A DNA stretch of 10,906 nt from Pyrenochaeta sp. MPI-SDFR-AT-0127 (Eukaryota > Ascomycota > Dothideomycetes > Pleosporales > Cucurbitariaceae), in the NCBI GenBank assembly GCA_020747015.1, contig JAGTJM010000176.1, forward strand, positions 1 through 10,906. Reading direction: 5' to 3'. Position numbers and translations under genes: made by a program. How positions within the stretch are numbered: position 1 is the first letter of the stretch; each line of letters begins with the position of its first letter. This document shows, piece after piece, positions 1 to 9,827 of the stretch. The notes beneath the pieces are model-generated. The model saw only the letters and a program-made list of their open reading frames with translations. It was not told where the DNA came from and did no database searches.

Positions 1-329
1 AAGTAAGCTAGCTCGTCGTTAGACGATAAACCTAACCTAGAGCTAGAAGAAGGCTAGAGGTCGCGTACCTTAGCGTTGCGGTAAGCTAGTATACGCTAGT
101 CCTTACGCTAGGGGATATAATACTTACTTAATGTTACTAGGGTAGTTAATCGTATACCTATAGCGAGTAGAGATCTCTAGATTAGTCTTTACGTAGAGCC
201 CTTATCCTTTAATTTATACGCTAGTGCTAGCTTTAATTAGGATAGTTTTAGTATTAGCTTAATATACTCTAGTAGCTTAGACTTAGTATTAAACTACTAT
301 CCTATTACTCGTGCTACGTTAGTCGCTCC

Positions 330-890
330 TAGGTTCTTAGAAATAAAACCGGCGTTACTAATAAAGCTAATATTAAGGGCACTAGCGGCTAGCCTAAGCT
401 AGTAGTAATAGGTAGTAAAAGATTCTATAAAGGTATTCCCCGTATAGTAGTTAGTCTATCTATACTATCCTCCTATAGTAGTAGTAGAACTAAAAAGAAA
501 AAAGAAGTTAAGTAGCTTATCTAGTTACTTACTTAGGAGCGTGTTATAAAGATTCTAGGTTCTCTAAATCTTAGGCTAGGAGGCGGTAACCTAGTCCTCC
601 TAATCTATCTTTAGAAAGTTACTATCCCTTAATACTAGAGAGGCTTATAAAATACTACTAACTAGTTTACTTCTAGCCTTAATTATTTTAATAATGTTAC
701 TATACTTACTAATATTCCTAGATACTAGTCTAGCTGTATATCCTAGCGTAGTAAGCTCCGTAACGAACTAAATGTACGCTAGTAGAGTGCCTATAGACTA
801 GGATAGAAATACTATCTCGTCTACGCCTCTTTCTACTAGCTAGGTAGTAATAGCTTAGCCTAGCCTACCTAGACCGCTAATAAAGAGGTA
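330..890 (-). other. Ketoreductase (KR) domain remnant of the PKS
   Basis: This short-chain dehydrogenase domain would have reduced beta-keto groups. The NADPH-binding SGLGGLG motif reads SGLGRLG at 878-858. Next come EIVFLS, DSNFLKID and a PKI segment. FFFLFSSTT lies near 506-480 with the catalytic Ser. The YxxxN motif is at 449-435 and keeps both its Tyr (TAC, 449-447) and Asn (AAT, 437-435). These codons hold no CpA/TpG in the needed strand context, so survival is chance of sequence and not evidence of function. The frame is open apart from RIP-type stops. Bases about 300-1 continue into a Ser-rich linker that in this family leads to the ACP. Confidence 0.94.
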
Positions 891-1448
891 CGCTCGATTA
901 CTACAGAGCCTAAGCGCTTTATATACTAGTTTATTAGGAAGCTTATAAATTAGATTTTCTAGTATAGAGACTACTAGCTTACTAATATACTAACCTCTCT
1001 ATATTCCCTAAAAAGCTTTAGAGATCTAGATAGTAGAGTATATCGTAGGCGCTATAATAGGTTTAATATAGCCCCGCTTCTAGAAATTAACTATACGCTA
1101 TAGAATATACCTAACTACTAAGGGCTAGTAAAGCTAGAAATATAATAGCTTAACGCCTATAAATACCTAGTTCGACTCGAACTACTCTATAGCTAACTTA
1201 CTATACCTAATAAAGTCTTAACGGCTAATTTTAACTAATATTCTAAATTTAGCGACGTACTTCTATAATATATAGAGTAGCTCGCTAGAGAGGGAGTTTA
1301 GGACGATATTAACGCCGTAGTTATAGGTTACTTCTATAATTACTAGTAAGAAAGATATATCGTAGGAGTAGAAGATATAGTCCTATAGAATATTAAATTA
1401 TATAGTAAGGAAGCTAGCCTTCTCCTAGTTACTAATAGTGTAGTAAAT

Positions 1449-1538
1449 CTAGTTTAACTTATAAGCTCTAGCCTCTCTAGTCTAGCTTAAGAAATTAAAT
1501 TTAGTAGTAGACGTATCTAGTTAGTTACGAATACTTAC
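1449..1538 (-). other. Spliceosomal intron in the ER domain (90 nt)
   Basis: The donor is a perfect GTAAGT and the acceptor is TAG. The length is a multiple of three, so the frame is unchanged, but the intron interrupts a conserved run. Removing it joins GAK directly to IYYTISN, matching the GAEIxxTVSN segment after the ER Rossmann fold. It would otherwise add 30 residues with no family counterpart. Confidence 0.82.
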
Positions 1539-1621
1539 TTTAGCGCCTATTATTCTTATAAGCTATATAGCCGCTATACCTACTCTACTAGTAGCTAAGT
1601 AAATAAGAATACTCTAATACT

Positions 1622-1683
1622 CTAGTATTAGTAATAGGTCCTAGAAAGGGATAGATATATAAATTAATTATATACTATACTAC
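1622..1683 (-). other. Spliceosomal intron in the ER domain (about 62 nt)
   Basis: The intron ends in CTAATACTAG, a good branch site plus acceptor. The donor lies in a GTAGTAGTATAG run, so starts at 1686, 1683 or 1680 all keep the frame. The 1683 choice gives the best protein fit (R-L-S-K-Y-Q-S-I-L-I against the usual RLQxGQSVLI). Without its removal the Rossmann motif downstream is out of frame. Confidence 0.78.
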
Positions 1684-1969
1684 TACTAAGTCTCGCTTAG
1701 TTAATTATCCTATAGATAACTATACTATAAGTAATAGGAATACTTATAGCCTTATTAAAACTTATCCCCTTAGGTATTTTAAAATATAGGATTTATAGGA
1801 TAATATAGCTAGTTATAAATACTCTACTTCTAAGAGTACTAATATAGTCCCCTATTTAGAACCTATTAACGCTAGGCCCTACTTCTAAGATAATACCTGC
1901 GTATTCTAAGCTAAGACCTTTATTAATAGCCTCTATATCTATAATAATACTCTGCGTAATAAGGATATC

Positions 1970-2057
1970 CTATATAATTCTAAACTATTAGCTAAGTTTA
2001 ATACTCTAGCGCAGCGAAGCTGTATAATATAAGGAAATAGTAAGTTTAGGTATAAAC
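1970..2057 (-). other. Spliceosomal intron in the ER domain (88 nt)
   Basis: The minus strand reads GTTTAT at the 5' end and ATATAG at the 3' end, with a branch-like GCTAAT 15-20 nt upstream. Removing 88 nt joins the NF codons to GAT ATC CTT, restoring the NF-x-D-I/V motif of ER domains. It also corrects the frame, since codon starts shift by exactly one. The original acceptor may have been CAG. Confidence 0.8.
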
Positions 2058-2879
2058 CTAGAAATTTATAGTAATAGCCTTTACTTTAACCCTAATCTTA
2101 CTATCCTTAAGTGCTTAAGCTACTAGAGGCTTCTAGTAGAGGGTATTAATAATACCTAGCTTATATTATTCTAGCTTCCTTATAGCCTTACTAGAGGGTA
2201 CGGCCTCCTTATACTCTTAATCTACCCTAGTATAAGAGTACTAGCTAAGGAAAATTTTACTATCTATATAGGCCTATTTATATTCTAGGTTAATATCTAG
2301 CTTAGAAATACGCCTCTAGAACTAACTAAATACCTATAGGATAACCTTAGCTGTAGACTAAAAGTCCTTAAGCTTAAGGATAGTAAAATTTAGTTCTAAA
2401 TCTATGCGTAAAATACGCGTAAGCCTAAGTACTAGCGTAAATTCTAGCTTTCTAGGGCTAATTTAGTAAGAACCTATAATCTAGAATATACTATATAACC
2501 CTTCTTTAGCCTTACTAATAAATTATTAGAAGTGAGCGAAATCGTCCTAAGCTATATTAGTAAAGAATAGTAAGTAAAGATTAAGGGTAGATACTATATC
2601 TTAACCTAGAGGGAGTCTTATAATAGGATCCTCTAGGATATATTTATTAACTTAATAACCTACTACTTTAAATACCACGCGAATAACCCTAGCGCCTTAA
2701 TCTATATAGTAGAGAATCGTTATACACTTTAGATATAGTAGAAGTTGCGTAGGCTTACTAATAATATTATTATTTATATAGCTATTGTATATAGAAGTTA
2801 TACCCTTAAAACCGGCTTTTATAAGCTTATTAGTCTAACGCTCTAAGTTTATATAAGGCGCTTAGGTGCGGCTATCTAC

Positions 2880-3700
2880 CTAGCTAAGCTACTAGCCTAC
2901 TAAAATACTAAAAATCCCTATCTACTTTATTTATAGGTTAAGTTCCTATAAGAGAAGCCGCCCTTTAGGATAGACTAGCTTCCTTACGTTTAAGAGCGTT
3001 CTTTAAAGGTTCTTAGTAGTATAGAGAATATTATATATAATAATAAGATTAAAGCTCCTAGCTTTAAAACCCTATTCTAAGGGATTATTAAAGATATTAA
3101 GTACTATAAAATTAAGCCCGGCGTACTCTTTAAATTACTCCCTAGTATCGCTAAAGAAGCTAGCGGATATATCTATATAAGTATACGATAGATATATTTT
3201 CTTACTATATATAGACTTTAAGGCTAGAAGGATAGTAGCCGTTATACCGCCTATACCCGCTCTAATTTTAAGAACTTTAAGATTCGGCCTCTTATAGGTA
3301 ATAAGGAATATAAAGGCTAAGAGATCTACGTCTTCTAGTAGGTAGTTATATACCTTCTGTAAGATACTATTTATAAGAAGGATTTTAAGCTTACTAGTAG
3401 TCCTGTTAATATTACCTTATAGTTAAAGTAGATGCGATGTATTATAGTTACTAGGGTATAGGCTAGAGTTCCTTATAACTAGTTAAAGATACTATCTATT
3501 ATCTTTCTCTATTCTTCGGCCCTTATAGTAAGAAGATTACCTACCTTAGGAATACTAAACTACGTAGTAGCTCTAGAGGAGATACTATAGATATAATTAT
3601 TAATCTATTTATAAAATAGATTTAGGTATTTATATATTAGCGGAGGTACCTTTTATAAGCGGTAGTAGGCCTTAGCGAAGTAAAGTAGACTAAATCTATC
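2880..3700 (-). other. C-methyltransferase (MT) domain remnant of the PKS
   Basis: This is the SAM-dependent C-methylation domain found between DH and ER in many HR-PKSs. The upstream helical part (LLDRFSLLYFAKAYYR at about 3645-3602) is followed by the SAM motif I, LEIGAGTGG, reading LKIRAGIGG at 3272-3246. A YTDIS-like segment at about 3185-3165, a SFNLIIIYN match to SFDLIIASN at about 3055-3030, and KGRLLLQEL at about 2967-2938 complete the class I methyltransferase order. Near 3386-3383 an A-run marks the point where the protein moves into another frame. The shift equals a 1-nt deletion and is independent of RIP. SAM-binding glycines are damaged (Gly to Arg). Confidence 0.92.
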
Positions 3701-3959
3701 TAAAAGCTAGTACTCCTATACCTCTATCTTATTTCTAGTGCGCTTAATAAAGGAGACTATATTAATAAGATTAATATCCTCCTTCTACTCTAGCTAGGCT
3801 ACTCTATATAGGTTCTCGTCGCTAGGGTTAGCTATATTAACTAGGCGAGATAAGTACTAGCCTCTAGACCTTATAATAACTTATCCGCCCTCGCTAGGTA
3901 AAATAGTAATAATATTACTAAGAAATATAGTTAGCCTCTACTCTATAATCTCTACTAAA

Positions 3960-4720
3960 ACCCTTAAATCCTTTATAGAGGTAGGGGGAGGACGTAGATA
4001 AAACTTATCGATATACTTAATAAGGGCTAGTTTTATAAATTTTCTTATTAGCCTACGTATAGTAGCTAGATATAAGGCTTAAGGAACGCTATTAAGTATT
4101 CTAGGAAAAATAGAGTAATACTTTTCTTTATTTATAAGTAGATTAATTTTAATAGAAGTAGCTAGCTTATCTATTAATAAATCGACGATTATATCCTTTA
4201 GCGAAGTAAAGTAAGGGCTATACTTAATACCTAGTAACTAGAATTTACGGTACTATAACTTAGATAAATAAACCCTAGTATATATTCTCGCAGCAGCCTT
4301 CTTTATATTTAAGTTCTATACCTTATACTCTTCGCCTCTACCGCGAACTTATCTAAAGGTATATTTAACCTAGCCACTATTTTTATAGCTTAAGACGCTA
4401 AAGTTATACTATTCTAAGTCTAGGGTATTAGTTAGTATAATTCAGCTAAGTTACGTAATAATCTCTATCTTAGAATCTCTGGTTAAGATAAGCGCAGCCT
4501 TTATATAGACTTTCTAACACGTAAAGTTAGGCTTACTAGTAAGTTATTAGATAGCCTCCCTAGCTATATAAAGATATAAGATACCTAGTAGGATAATATT
4601 ACTATTAATCTTATACTCCTTAATCTAAGGTATATCCTTAAGCCGTAACACGTTTCGCTATCCTAGATTAGTAGCTATACTCTTAAGAATCCTACTACTA
4701 AGAAGCTTATAATAGGGAAA
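3960..4720 (-). other. Dehydratase (DH) domain remnant of the PKS
   Basis: A product-template-type double hot-dog DH domain would have removed water from beta-hydroxy intermediates. PYYKLLSSR at about 4717-4691 matches the PHHELLGSR entry motif of HR-PKS dehydratases. RNVLRLKDIP follows at about 4652-4623. The catalytic His codon just after it is TAT (Tyr) at 4615-4613. The second half has a YSPYFTSLKDI match to YGPxFQGL near 4220-4130. The catalytic Asp of the HPxxLDxxxQ motif reads AAT (Asn) at 4093-4091. The pair of catalytic residues is therefore lost. An in-frame TGA near 4444 is best explained by CGA-to-TGA. Confidence 0.93.
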
Positions 4721-5223
4721 CTCGCGAAGTTAATACTCCCTTACTAACCTTAATTTATACTAAAGTAGCTCTTTATAGTACTATAGATAGAGTAGGAGGT
4801 CTATTAAAAATATCCTATTACTAATAACTTAATCTAGGGTAATAGGATAGTTCTGTAGCTAGAGCTAACTAATAGCCTAGAGGACCTCGCTATATAAGTC
4901 CTTATTATAAGATAGGATATTAATATATTTATTACTAGAGTTTTTAGCCTTAAGGATCTAATAAATAGGCCCCGCGAGAGCGGAGTATAGGCTAATCTCT
5001 AGAAAAGTTTTATTAACCTTAAAGGAGTTAATAGTCTAGCTTATAGTAGTAGTAAACTTTACTAGAGAGATAAGATTTTAGACCTAGTATAAAGGACTAA
5101 GTTTAGTAGCGTTTAAGATAGCTTAATTAGTTATACTTAAGAAGAAGGGTATAGTTAGATTATAGGAGTTAAGATATAGACTTATAAAGTTAAGATATTA
5201 GTCTATAGGTACCTCTATATAAC

Positions 5224-5290
5224 CTAGTAAAGTAATATTAGTTAGATAAAATATAGGATTTTAAGGGGAGATAGGAAAGGGGGATAGCCT
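5224..5290 (-). other. Probable intron in the AT domain
   Basis: Between AYYSY (ends 5292) and the resumed consensus (starts about 5221) lie about 67 nt that fit no AT sequence. A CTAAC branch-like site is at 5245-5241 and a TAG acceptor at 5226-5224. Skipping it restores the frame. No clear GT donor is visible (the start reads AGGCTATCC), so the donor is mutated or the exact start differs. Confidence 0.55.
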
Positions 5291-5740
5291 TATAAGAGTA
5301 ATAGGCTCTATCTACCTATAAAGCTCTTATAAGAATACCTAGGTTCTCTACCTTAATTTTCTAGATAATAACTTCTAATATATCCTTATCGCCTATAATA
5401 GTAATACTTTTAGGGCTATTTTTATATCCTATAGTTACGCTAGGTAGTAGATAAGGCTAGACTTACTCTAGCCCTAGCCCTACGGCTACTATACCTCTAG
5501 TAGATAAGTCTACTTTAAGTATAACCTTACTACGGTAATAGGTAATAATAATAGCTTCGCTTAAAGTAATCGCACTATAGGTATAAGCTACTGCAATTTT
5601 ACTAGAAGAGTAACTAGTTATAGTATCTAGTTTAATATTATAAATCTTAAGTAGGTTAATAAGTACTAGCTAGAGTGCCGTATAATAAGGCTGAGAGATC
5701 TCTACTTCTAAGATACGAGAGGATATTTTTAGTGCTAAGA

Positions 5741-5801
5741 CTAATCTAGTTCTTATATTAGCTAACTTATTACTATAGTATAAGGAATAAATAATATAGA
5801 C
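5741..5801 (-). other. Possible intron early in the AT domain
   Basis: The frame changes between the QSLRDRLKLTLR segment and the LALKISSRI segment. A 61-nt stretch beginning GTCTAT and ending ATTAG, with GCTAAT inside, would restore the frame and give a W-T-L-x-x-E-L-like segment known from this position. The donor is weak, so an ordinary indel remains possible. Confidence 0.4.
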
Positions 5802-6159
5802 CTCTTAACGTTAACTTTAGCCTATCTCTTAGCGACTACAGCACTTTATCTATCTCTTCTATACTCCCTCTAAATAATAGAATACTTTCTATTAATACCT
5901 TACCTATCTATACCTATTATACTCCCTATCTACTAAATATAAAAACTAATATACTATAGTTATATAAGCCGTAGAGGGTCGAGTTAAAAGACTTCTAGTT
6001 ATCTACGCTATTAGTAACGTAGAATACGTAGTAGCTTAGCGTCTCTCGCTTTATAGCTAGCGTATACGCTATATCTAATAAACGACCTATATTACCTATA
6101 TAGTAGAACTAATAATTATAAACTATCTACTCTAGAGCTTTAGGATATTTAGTAGAAAA

Positions 6160-6230
6160 AGTAAGAGCTCTAGAGCCTAAGGGCTAGCGCCGTATATAGA
6201 ATAACCTATTCTACGCTTCCCTTTAATACT
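6160..6230 (-). other. Frame change in the KS-AT linker, possible intron
   Basis: The KS frame (up to about 6230) and the linker frame (from about 6180) differ. A 53-nt stretch on the minus strand starting GTATTAAAGG and ending CCCTTAG has the right length to join them. This linker is poorly conserved, so the protein cannot confirm it. A simple indel is the alternative. Confidence 0.35.
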
Positions 6231-6249
6231 AAGATAGTTAGCTAATATA

Positions 6250-7499
6250 AGAAGAATATAGGCGTTAGATCCTCTAATTCTAAATAAGCTAATACCTATA
6301 ACTTAGTCTCTTCCTTTTAGCTATAGCGTAGGCTCTATAGTAACCTTTAGTTAGTATTTCTCCTATAGGATTTTTAGGTTAGGCTTTATAAAGTTAAGGT
6401 TTAGGGGGATAATACTATACTTAAGAGTAAGAACTATCTTTAGTAAGCTAGTAAGACTAGCCGCACCCCTAATATAGCTAATATTTATCTTAACTAAGCT
6501 AATATAAACTCTACTATAGCTTCTAAAAACGCTAGCAACTAACTTAGCCTTAAGAGGATTACTAATAGTAGTCTCTATTCTATAGTATTTAACTATTACT
6601 ATCTTAGAAAAGTTAGTAATACTAGTAAGTTTATAGATTCTTTAGATTAGGCTTACTTATACTATAGGATTTAGGGTAGTTAGAGTTAATAATTTCCTAT
6701 CCGCGCTAATAGCTATTAAAAGTATAATAGAGTAGATTACGTCCCCGTCTTAGATTACGTCGCTAAGCTTCTTAACTAATATAGCTAATACAGCTTCTCC
6801 TTAAGTAGAGCTATCTATATCCGCGCTAAAAGCTTTATAGAGTCCTAAATCTAAAAGAATACTATACTTATTAAAGGTAACTATTAAGCTTAGAGAGTAG
6901 ACTATACTAGACCCCGCAATTACTACTACTTTATAATTACTATTATATAGAGCTTAATAAGCTTAGTATAATCTAGTTAGTAAGGAACTATATACTATAT
7001 AAACTATAACGCTAGGTCCTATAAAACTAAATTTATAGTTAATTCTATTAGCTAGTATAAAATCGAAAGCGTTAGTAAGATCGTAGGGATAATAGATTTA
7101 GGTATTACGAGTATTAAGTTCCTATCTATCGCCCCTAAAGCTATATATCTATACCCTAACCTTCTATCCCCTAAGCTTAGCGGGTTTCTAGCTAGTATTT
7201 TAAAGGGCCTTATAGATAACTTTAAGAGCTAACTATTACTATAGGTCTAGAATCTCTATTTCCTTCGTAGTTATTAACTAGAATAACGTATCTATATTCT
7301 AGAGGTTAAGGTTTAGGAAATAACTATATTTGCTAGGAATATATCTATTTCTATTAGGGTTATACTAGGAGTTAATATTATATTAGTCTTCTAGGACTTT
7401 ATAACGCCTATTACGCTTATTTATTAATAGGTCCTAGAACCCCTAGGTATCTCTAATACCTCTAGGTAAGCGAAGGCCTATACCGCAGATAGTAATAGG
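6250..7499 (-). other. Ketosynthase (KS) domain remnant of the PKS
   Basis: This domain would have catalysed decarboxylative Claisen condensation. It opens with PITICGIGLRLPRGIRDT, a close match to the KS N-terminal motif. The ANRINY segment and GPSV of the active-site region follow (7060-6984). The catalytic Cys codon is TAT (Tyr) at 6992-6990. The first catalytic His (HGTGT motif) is TAT at 6584-6582, and the second (NIGHTEGAAG, here NISYIRGAAS) is TAT at 6476-6474. The domain closes with a GGSNAYILL match to the GGTNAHVIL motif at about 6272-6252. One reading frame runs through the whole domain without introns. All three catalytic residues are lost. Confidence 0.95.
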
Positions 7500-7619
7500 T
7501 TTAACGTAAGGTTTTATACTATTAGAGATATAAATAGAATACCTATTATAAGGATCGCTAGTTATCTTAATTAAGTCTTATTACTAGGAAGAATAGATAG
7601 AAGGATAGGCTGTTTCTAT

Positions 7620-8250
7620 ATACCTCGCGAGCTAGTAGCCCTCTTATAACTTCTTTAAAAATATAGAATTTAATCTAAGACTCTAGTCTCGTTAAATAGA
7701 CTAAGTATAGATCTATATACCCTAGGTCTACTAGGTTACTTCTCTAGATACTAGATAGAATTTACTAGTATTAACTAGTATAATAATATAGTATATTAGA
7801 GTAAGTCTAGGTAAACTAGAGGTATAGTTACTAGCGGGTAAGGCTTTATCCTTATATATAGTTATAATACTATTTTACGCTAATCTATAAGTAAGGGTAT
7901 ATAGTCCTACCTCCTATATATAGTTAAGTAATAATATAAGTATTATATATATATAAGGGTTAGATATAAAATAAATAATATTACTAGTTAGTAAACCCTA
8001 GATAGGCTACCCTTACTAATTTTGCAGCTATATATAAGCCTAATATCGCATTCGCTAGTAACTATATAGTATTATACTAAAAATATAGGTTATTAAGGGT
8101 TTTTACTAGATTTAGAGCTTAGCTACCCTAGTAGAATATATAATAAATATAGTAGTTTTAATTATTTTAAGAGTAGTTTTAGCTAAATATATTATCTAGT
8201 AACCTTTTATAGTCTATATAACGCGTAGTTATTATAGTATAAGCTAGCTT
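7620..8250 (-). other. 5' flank of the PKS, presumed former promoter region
   Basis: No recognisable protein was found here on either strand. It lies directly upstream of the minus-strand PKS, so it should contain its promoter. A TATAAAAG sequence on the minus strand (8204-8211) could be a TATA box, but it sits about 585 bases from the presumed start. TA-rich sequence makes such matches common. A run of alternating TA lies at 7944-7955. Confidence 0.3.
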
Positions 8251-9050
8251 ACCTAGTTACTATATACCTATAGTTTCTATAACTTCTTATATAAAAGCTA
8301 AAAAATATTTAGCTCTTTCTAAAAAGTTATTTAGCTCCCTCCTAATATATTACTACCTAGAGTAAGAAAGTATCTATAGCTAATTAGAGACTCTAGAGTA
8401 TATAGCTAGGAATACTAAAACTTAGTTCTTATATAATCTCTAATATAGTATATAGGTATATAGGTAAATATATAATAGTATTTAGCTTTATAAAAATATA
8501 GAAATCAGCCGCTAGTTAGCCCTTTAGATACTTATACTCTTTAGGTAATTTTAGGATCTTTACTATAGTTTCGTGCTTAGGGCGGTCTATATTAGAGTAG
8601 AAATAGAAAAGTAGCCCCTCTATTTAAGCTGAGTAATCTATAATTAACGATAAGGTCTTATCTATTAGTGCGAATATAGATAAGAAAGATATCCTAATAA
8701 CGAAAATATACTACCTAGTAAAAATTAAAATAAGGATATATTATAAAGTCCTAGTAACCTTACTAGCCTAAGATTACGGCCTAACGCATTAAGGCTTTTA
8801 GTTACTATATAGTATAAGATAAGTACTATTATCTAATATAGGATCCCTAGTCGCTAAGAGCTAAAGCTAATATTATAGTAAAGGAATATTATAGGTATTA
8901 GACTTCTTAGAATAGAATATACGCTAGTAGGCCCCTATTATATAGTTCTAGGTTTACAGCCTTTAAACTATCCTTATTCTTCTATTAGATATAGGCCTTT
9001 GCGGAAGATATCAGCTCTCTTAGTATATATAGATATAGTTTAATATTAGT
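8251..9050. other. RIP-mutated sequence, no gene recognised
   Basis: Both strands give long readings once TAG/TAA are treated as RIP-made codons, but none matches a family I know. Stretches such as about 8340-8660 on either strand have protein-like composition without any motif. This may be a dead gene, an old transposon or plain intergenic DNA. It carries the same lack of CpA and TpG as the PKS. Confidence 0.3.
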
Positions 9051-9110
9051 TATAATATCTATCTAATATAGGATCTTATAGAGGGTATTAGCCTAAGTAG
9101 AGAATATAGA
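9051..9110 (+). repeat. 60-bp direct repeat, copy A
   Basis: This aligns without gaps to 9129-9188 at an offset of 78 bp. About 51 of 60 positions are identical, and most differences are of the C/T or G/A type. The shared core is ATATAGGATCTTATAGAG. A shorter relative of the core (CTAATATAGGATC) lies near 8833-8845. Both repeat copies share the same RIP-like composition. Confidence 0.75.
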
Positions 9111-9128
9111 TATAATTTAATTTTTTAT

Positions 9129-9188
9129 TATATTATCTATTAGATATAGGATCTTATAGAGGATATTAGCCTAGGTAGGGAACGTAGA
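9129..9188 (+). repeat. 60-bp direct repeat, copy B
   Basis: Second copy of the repeat starting at 9051. It keeps more G and C toward its end (GGGAACG against AGAATAT), as expected if the two copies took different C-to-T hits after duplication. An 18-bp AT-rich spacer separates the copies. Confidence 0.75.
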
Positions 9189-9798
9189 CGAAGTTTAGTA
9201 ATTCGTAGCTTATAGTTACTAGCTAGTACCTAATCTACTATTAAGTATTAGAGTTATAGAGATTACTCTTAGGGATATATCACTAGCCTATAAATAGTAG
9301 ATTATAGCCTAGATATCTTAATACTTCCCTATTTTATAGAATAGTATAGAGTAACCTAATCTCTAGTTAGGCTGCGAGTAAGGATCCTATTCTACTATTT
9401 TATTTATAGTAGATAATTTAGGCCGACTTTTATTTAATTTTACCTATTATAAATCTATTATAATAAACTAGGTTATCTTAATAGACTAGTATCTTATTAT
9501 ATTATATAGATAGTCTATACTATTATACTATTATAAGTAGTAACCTAACTCCCTAGGATTATCTTATAGTAGATAAAGCGCTATATTAGATACTAGCTAT
9601 ATAATACTATATTATAGTATAAAGCTTAGGTATAACTACTTTATATATATATACTTAAGAAAAGAAGATAATAGAGAATATATATATTATAATTATACTT
9701 ATTATTAAAAATTTATTTAAGATTAAGCTATATAGTTATTATAACCTAGATATAATAAGGAGTATACTACCTTAAGTACTCCTAACCCTTAATAAGCG
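9189..9798. other. AT-rich non-coding stretch
   Basis: No gene is recognised. The part from about 9440 to 9780 is even richer in A+T than the rest, with an alternating TA run at 9642-9653. The sequence AGTAACCTAA-T/C-TC occurs as a direct repeat near 9350 and 9539. I see no convincing terminal inverted repeats that would define an element. Confidence 0.4.
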
Positions 9799-9827
9799 AC
9801 TACGTAATATTAGAACTACGTAATATT
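9799..9827 (+). repeat. 13-bp direct repeat with palindromic core
   Basis: ACTACGTAATATT occurs at 9799-9811 and again at 9815-9827, separated by 3 bases. The centre TACGTA is a palindrome. Two exact copies 16 bp apart could be a protein-binding pair or chance in such TA-rich DNA. Confidence 0.5.

Larger units (their letters stand above)
960..2160 (-). other. Enoylreductase (ER) domain remnant of the PKS
   Basis: A zinc-free medium-chain dehydrogenase-type ER would have reduced enoyl intermediates with NADPH. The exons read, in order: VKVKAITINF (about 2090-2061); LSLEYAGIILEVGPSVNRF (about 1912-1857), matching the LGLECAGIV motif; LYFKIPKGISFNKAISIP (about 1787-1735); and ATSRVGIAAI (about 1602-1573), matching the Rossmann AxGGVGxAAI motif. 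YGVNIVLNSLSSELL (about 1319-1275) follows, then a C-terminal GKLVV-type ending near 965. Three introns interrupt it (2057-1970, 1683-1622, 1538-1449). Each is supported by frame restoration into the family consensus. Presence of a full ER fits a highly reducing, not partially reducing, synthase. Confidence 0.94.
4930..5946 (-). other. Acyltransferase (AT) domain remnant of the PKS
   Basis: This domain would have loaded malonyl units. It begins at VFIFSRQGVQ, matching the FxFTGQGAQ entry motif (5946-5914). SQPYYTALQLVL follows at about 5695-5660. The GHSSGE nucleophile motif reads S-Y-S-S-S-K at 5615-5598. The catalytic Ser codon (TCT, 5609-5607) survives but its neighbours do not. An AYHSH-type motif reads AYYSY at 5306-5292, IPFF with SxTN lies near 5148-5125, and SALAGP at about 4985-4968 marks the end. 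The frame changes twice, near 5801-5741 and 5290-5224; both places look like small introns and are listed separately. Confidence 0.93.
1..7619 (-). pseudogene. RIP-inactivated highly reducing polyketide synthase, 3' end cut by window
   Basis: This was an iterative type I HR-PKS, which builds reduced polyketide chains from malonyl-CoA in the cytosol. The minus strand gives, in order, KS, AT, DH, C-methyltransferase, ER and KR domains with conserved spacing. Roughly 2,400 codons are present once introns are removed, as expected for an HR-PKS lacking only its C-terminal ACP, which should lie past base 1. The start is uncertain: no ATG precedes the KS, and ATA codons at 7619-7617 or 7565-7563 may be former ATGs. 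Dozens of TAG/TAA codons stand for Gln/Trp, and one TGA in the DH region (about 4444) stands for Arg. Cys and His read as Tyr, Gly as Ser/Arg, Asp as Asn and Glu as Lys, all C:G-to-T:A changes. A 1-nt deletion near 3386-3383 adds a frameshift that RIP does not explain. It cannot make a working protein. The family call is very secure; the product is unknown. Confidence 0.94.

Noticed and set aside
435..878. KR domain still functional
   Set aside because: The YxxxN motif survives, but the frame carries many stops and the Rossmann glycines are partly changed. Upstream stops would prevent translation.
2456..3340. Long protein-like plus-strand readings here and in bases 1-1700
   Set aside because: They are antisense shadows of the PKS. 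The minus strand over the same bases gives unmistakable MT, ER and KR motifs, while the plus readings match nothing.
8340..8660. A retrotransposon or other mobile-element protein
   Set aside because: No reverse transcriptase (YxDD), integrase (HHCC or DDE) or RNase H motif could be found on either strand, even allowing for RIP changes.
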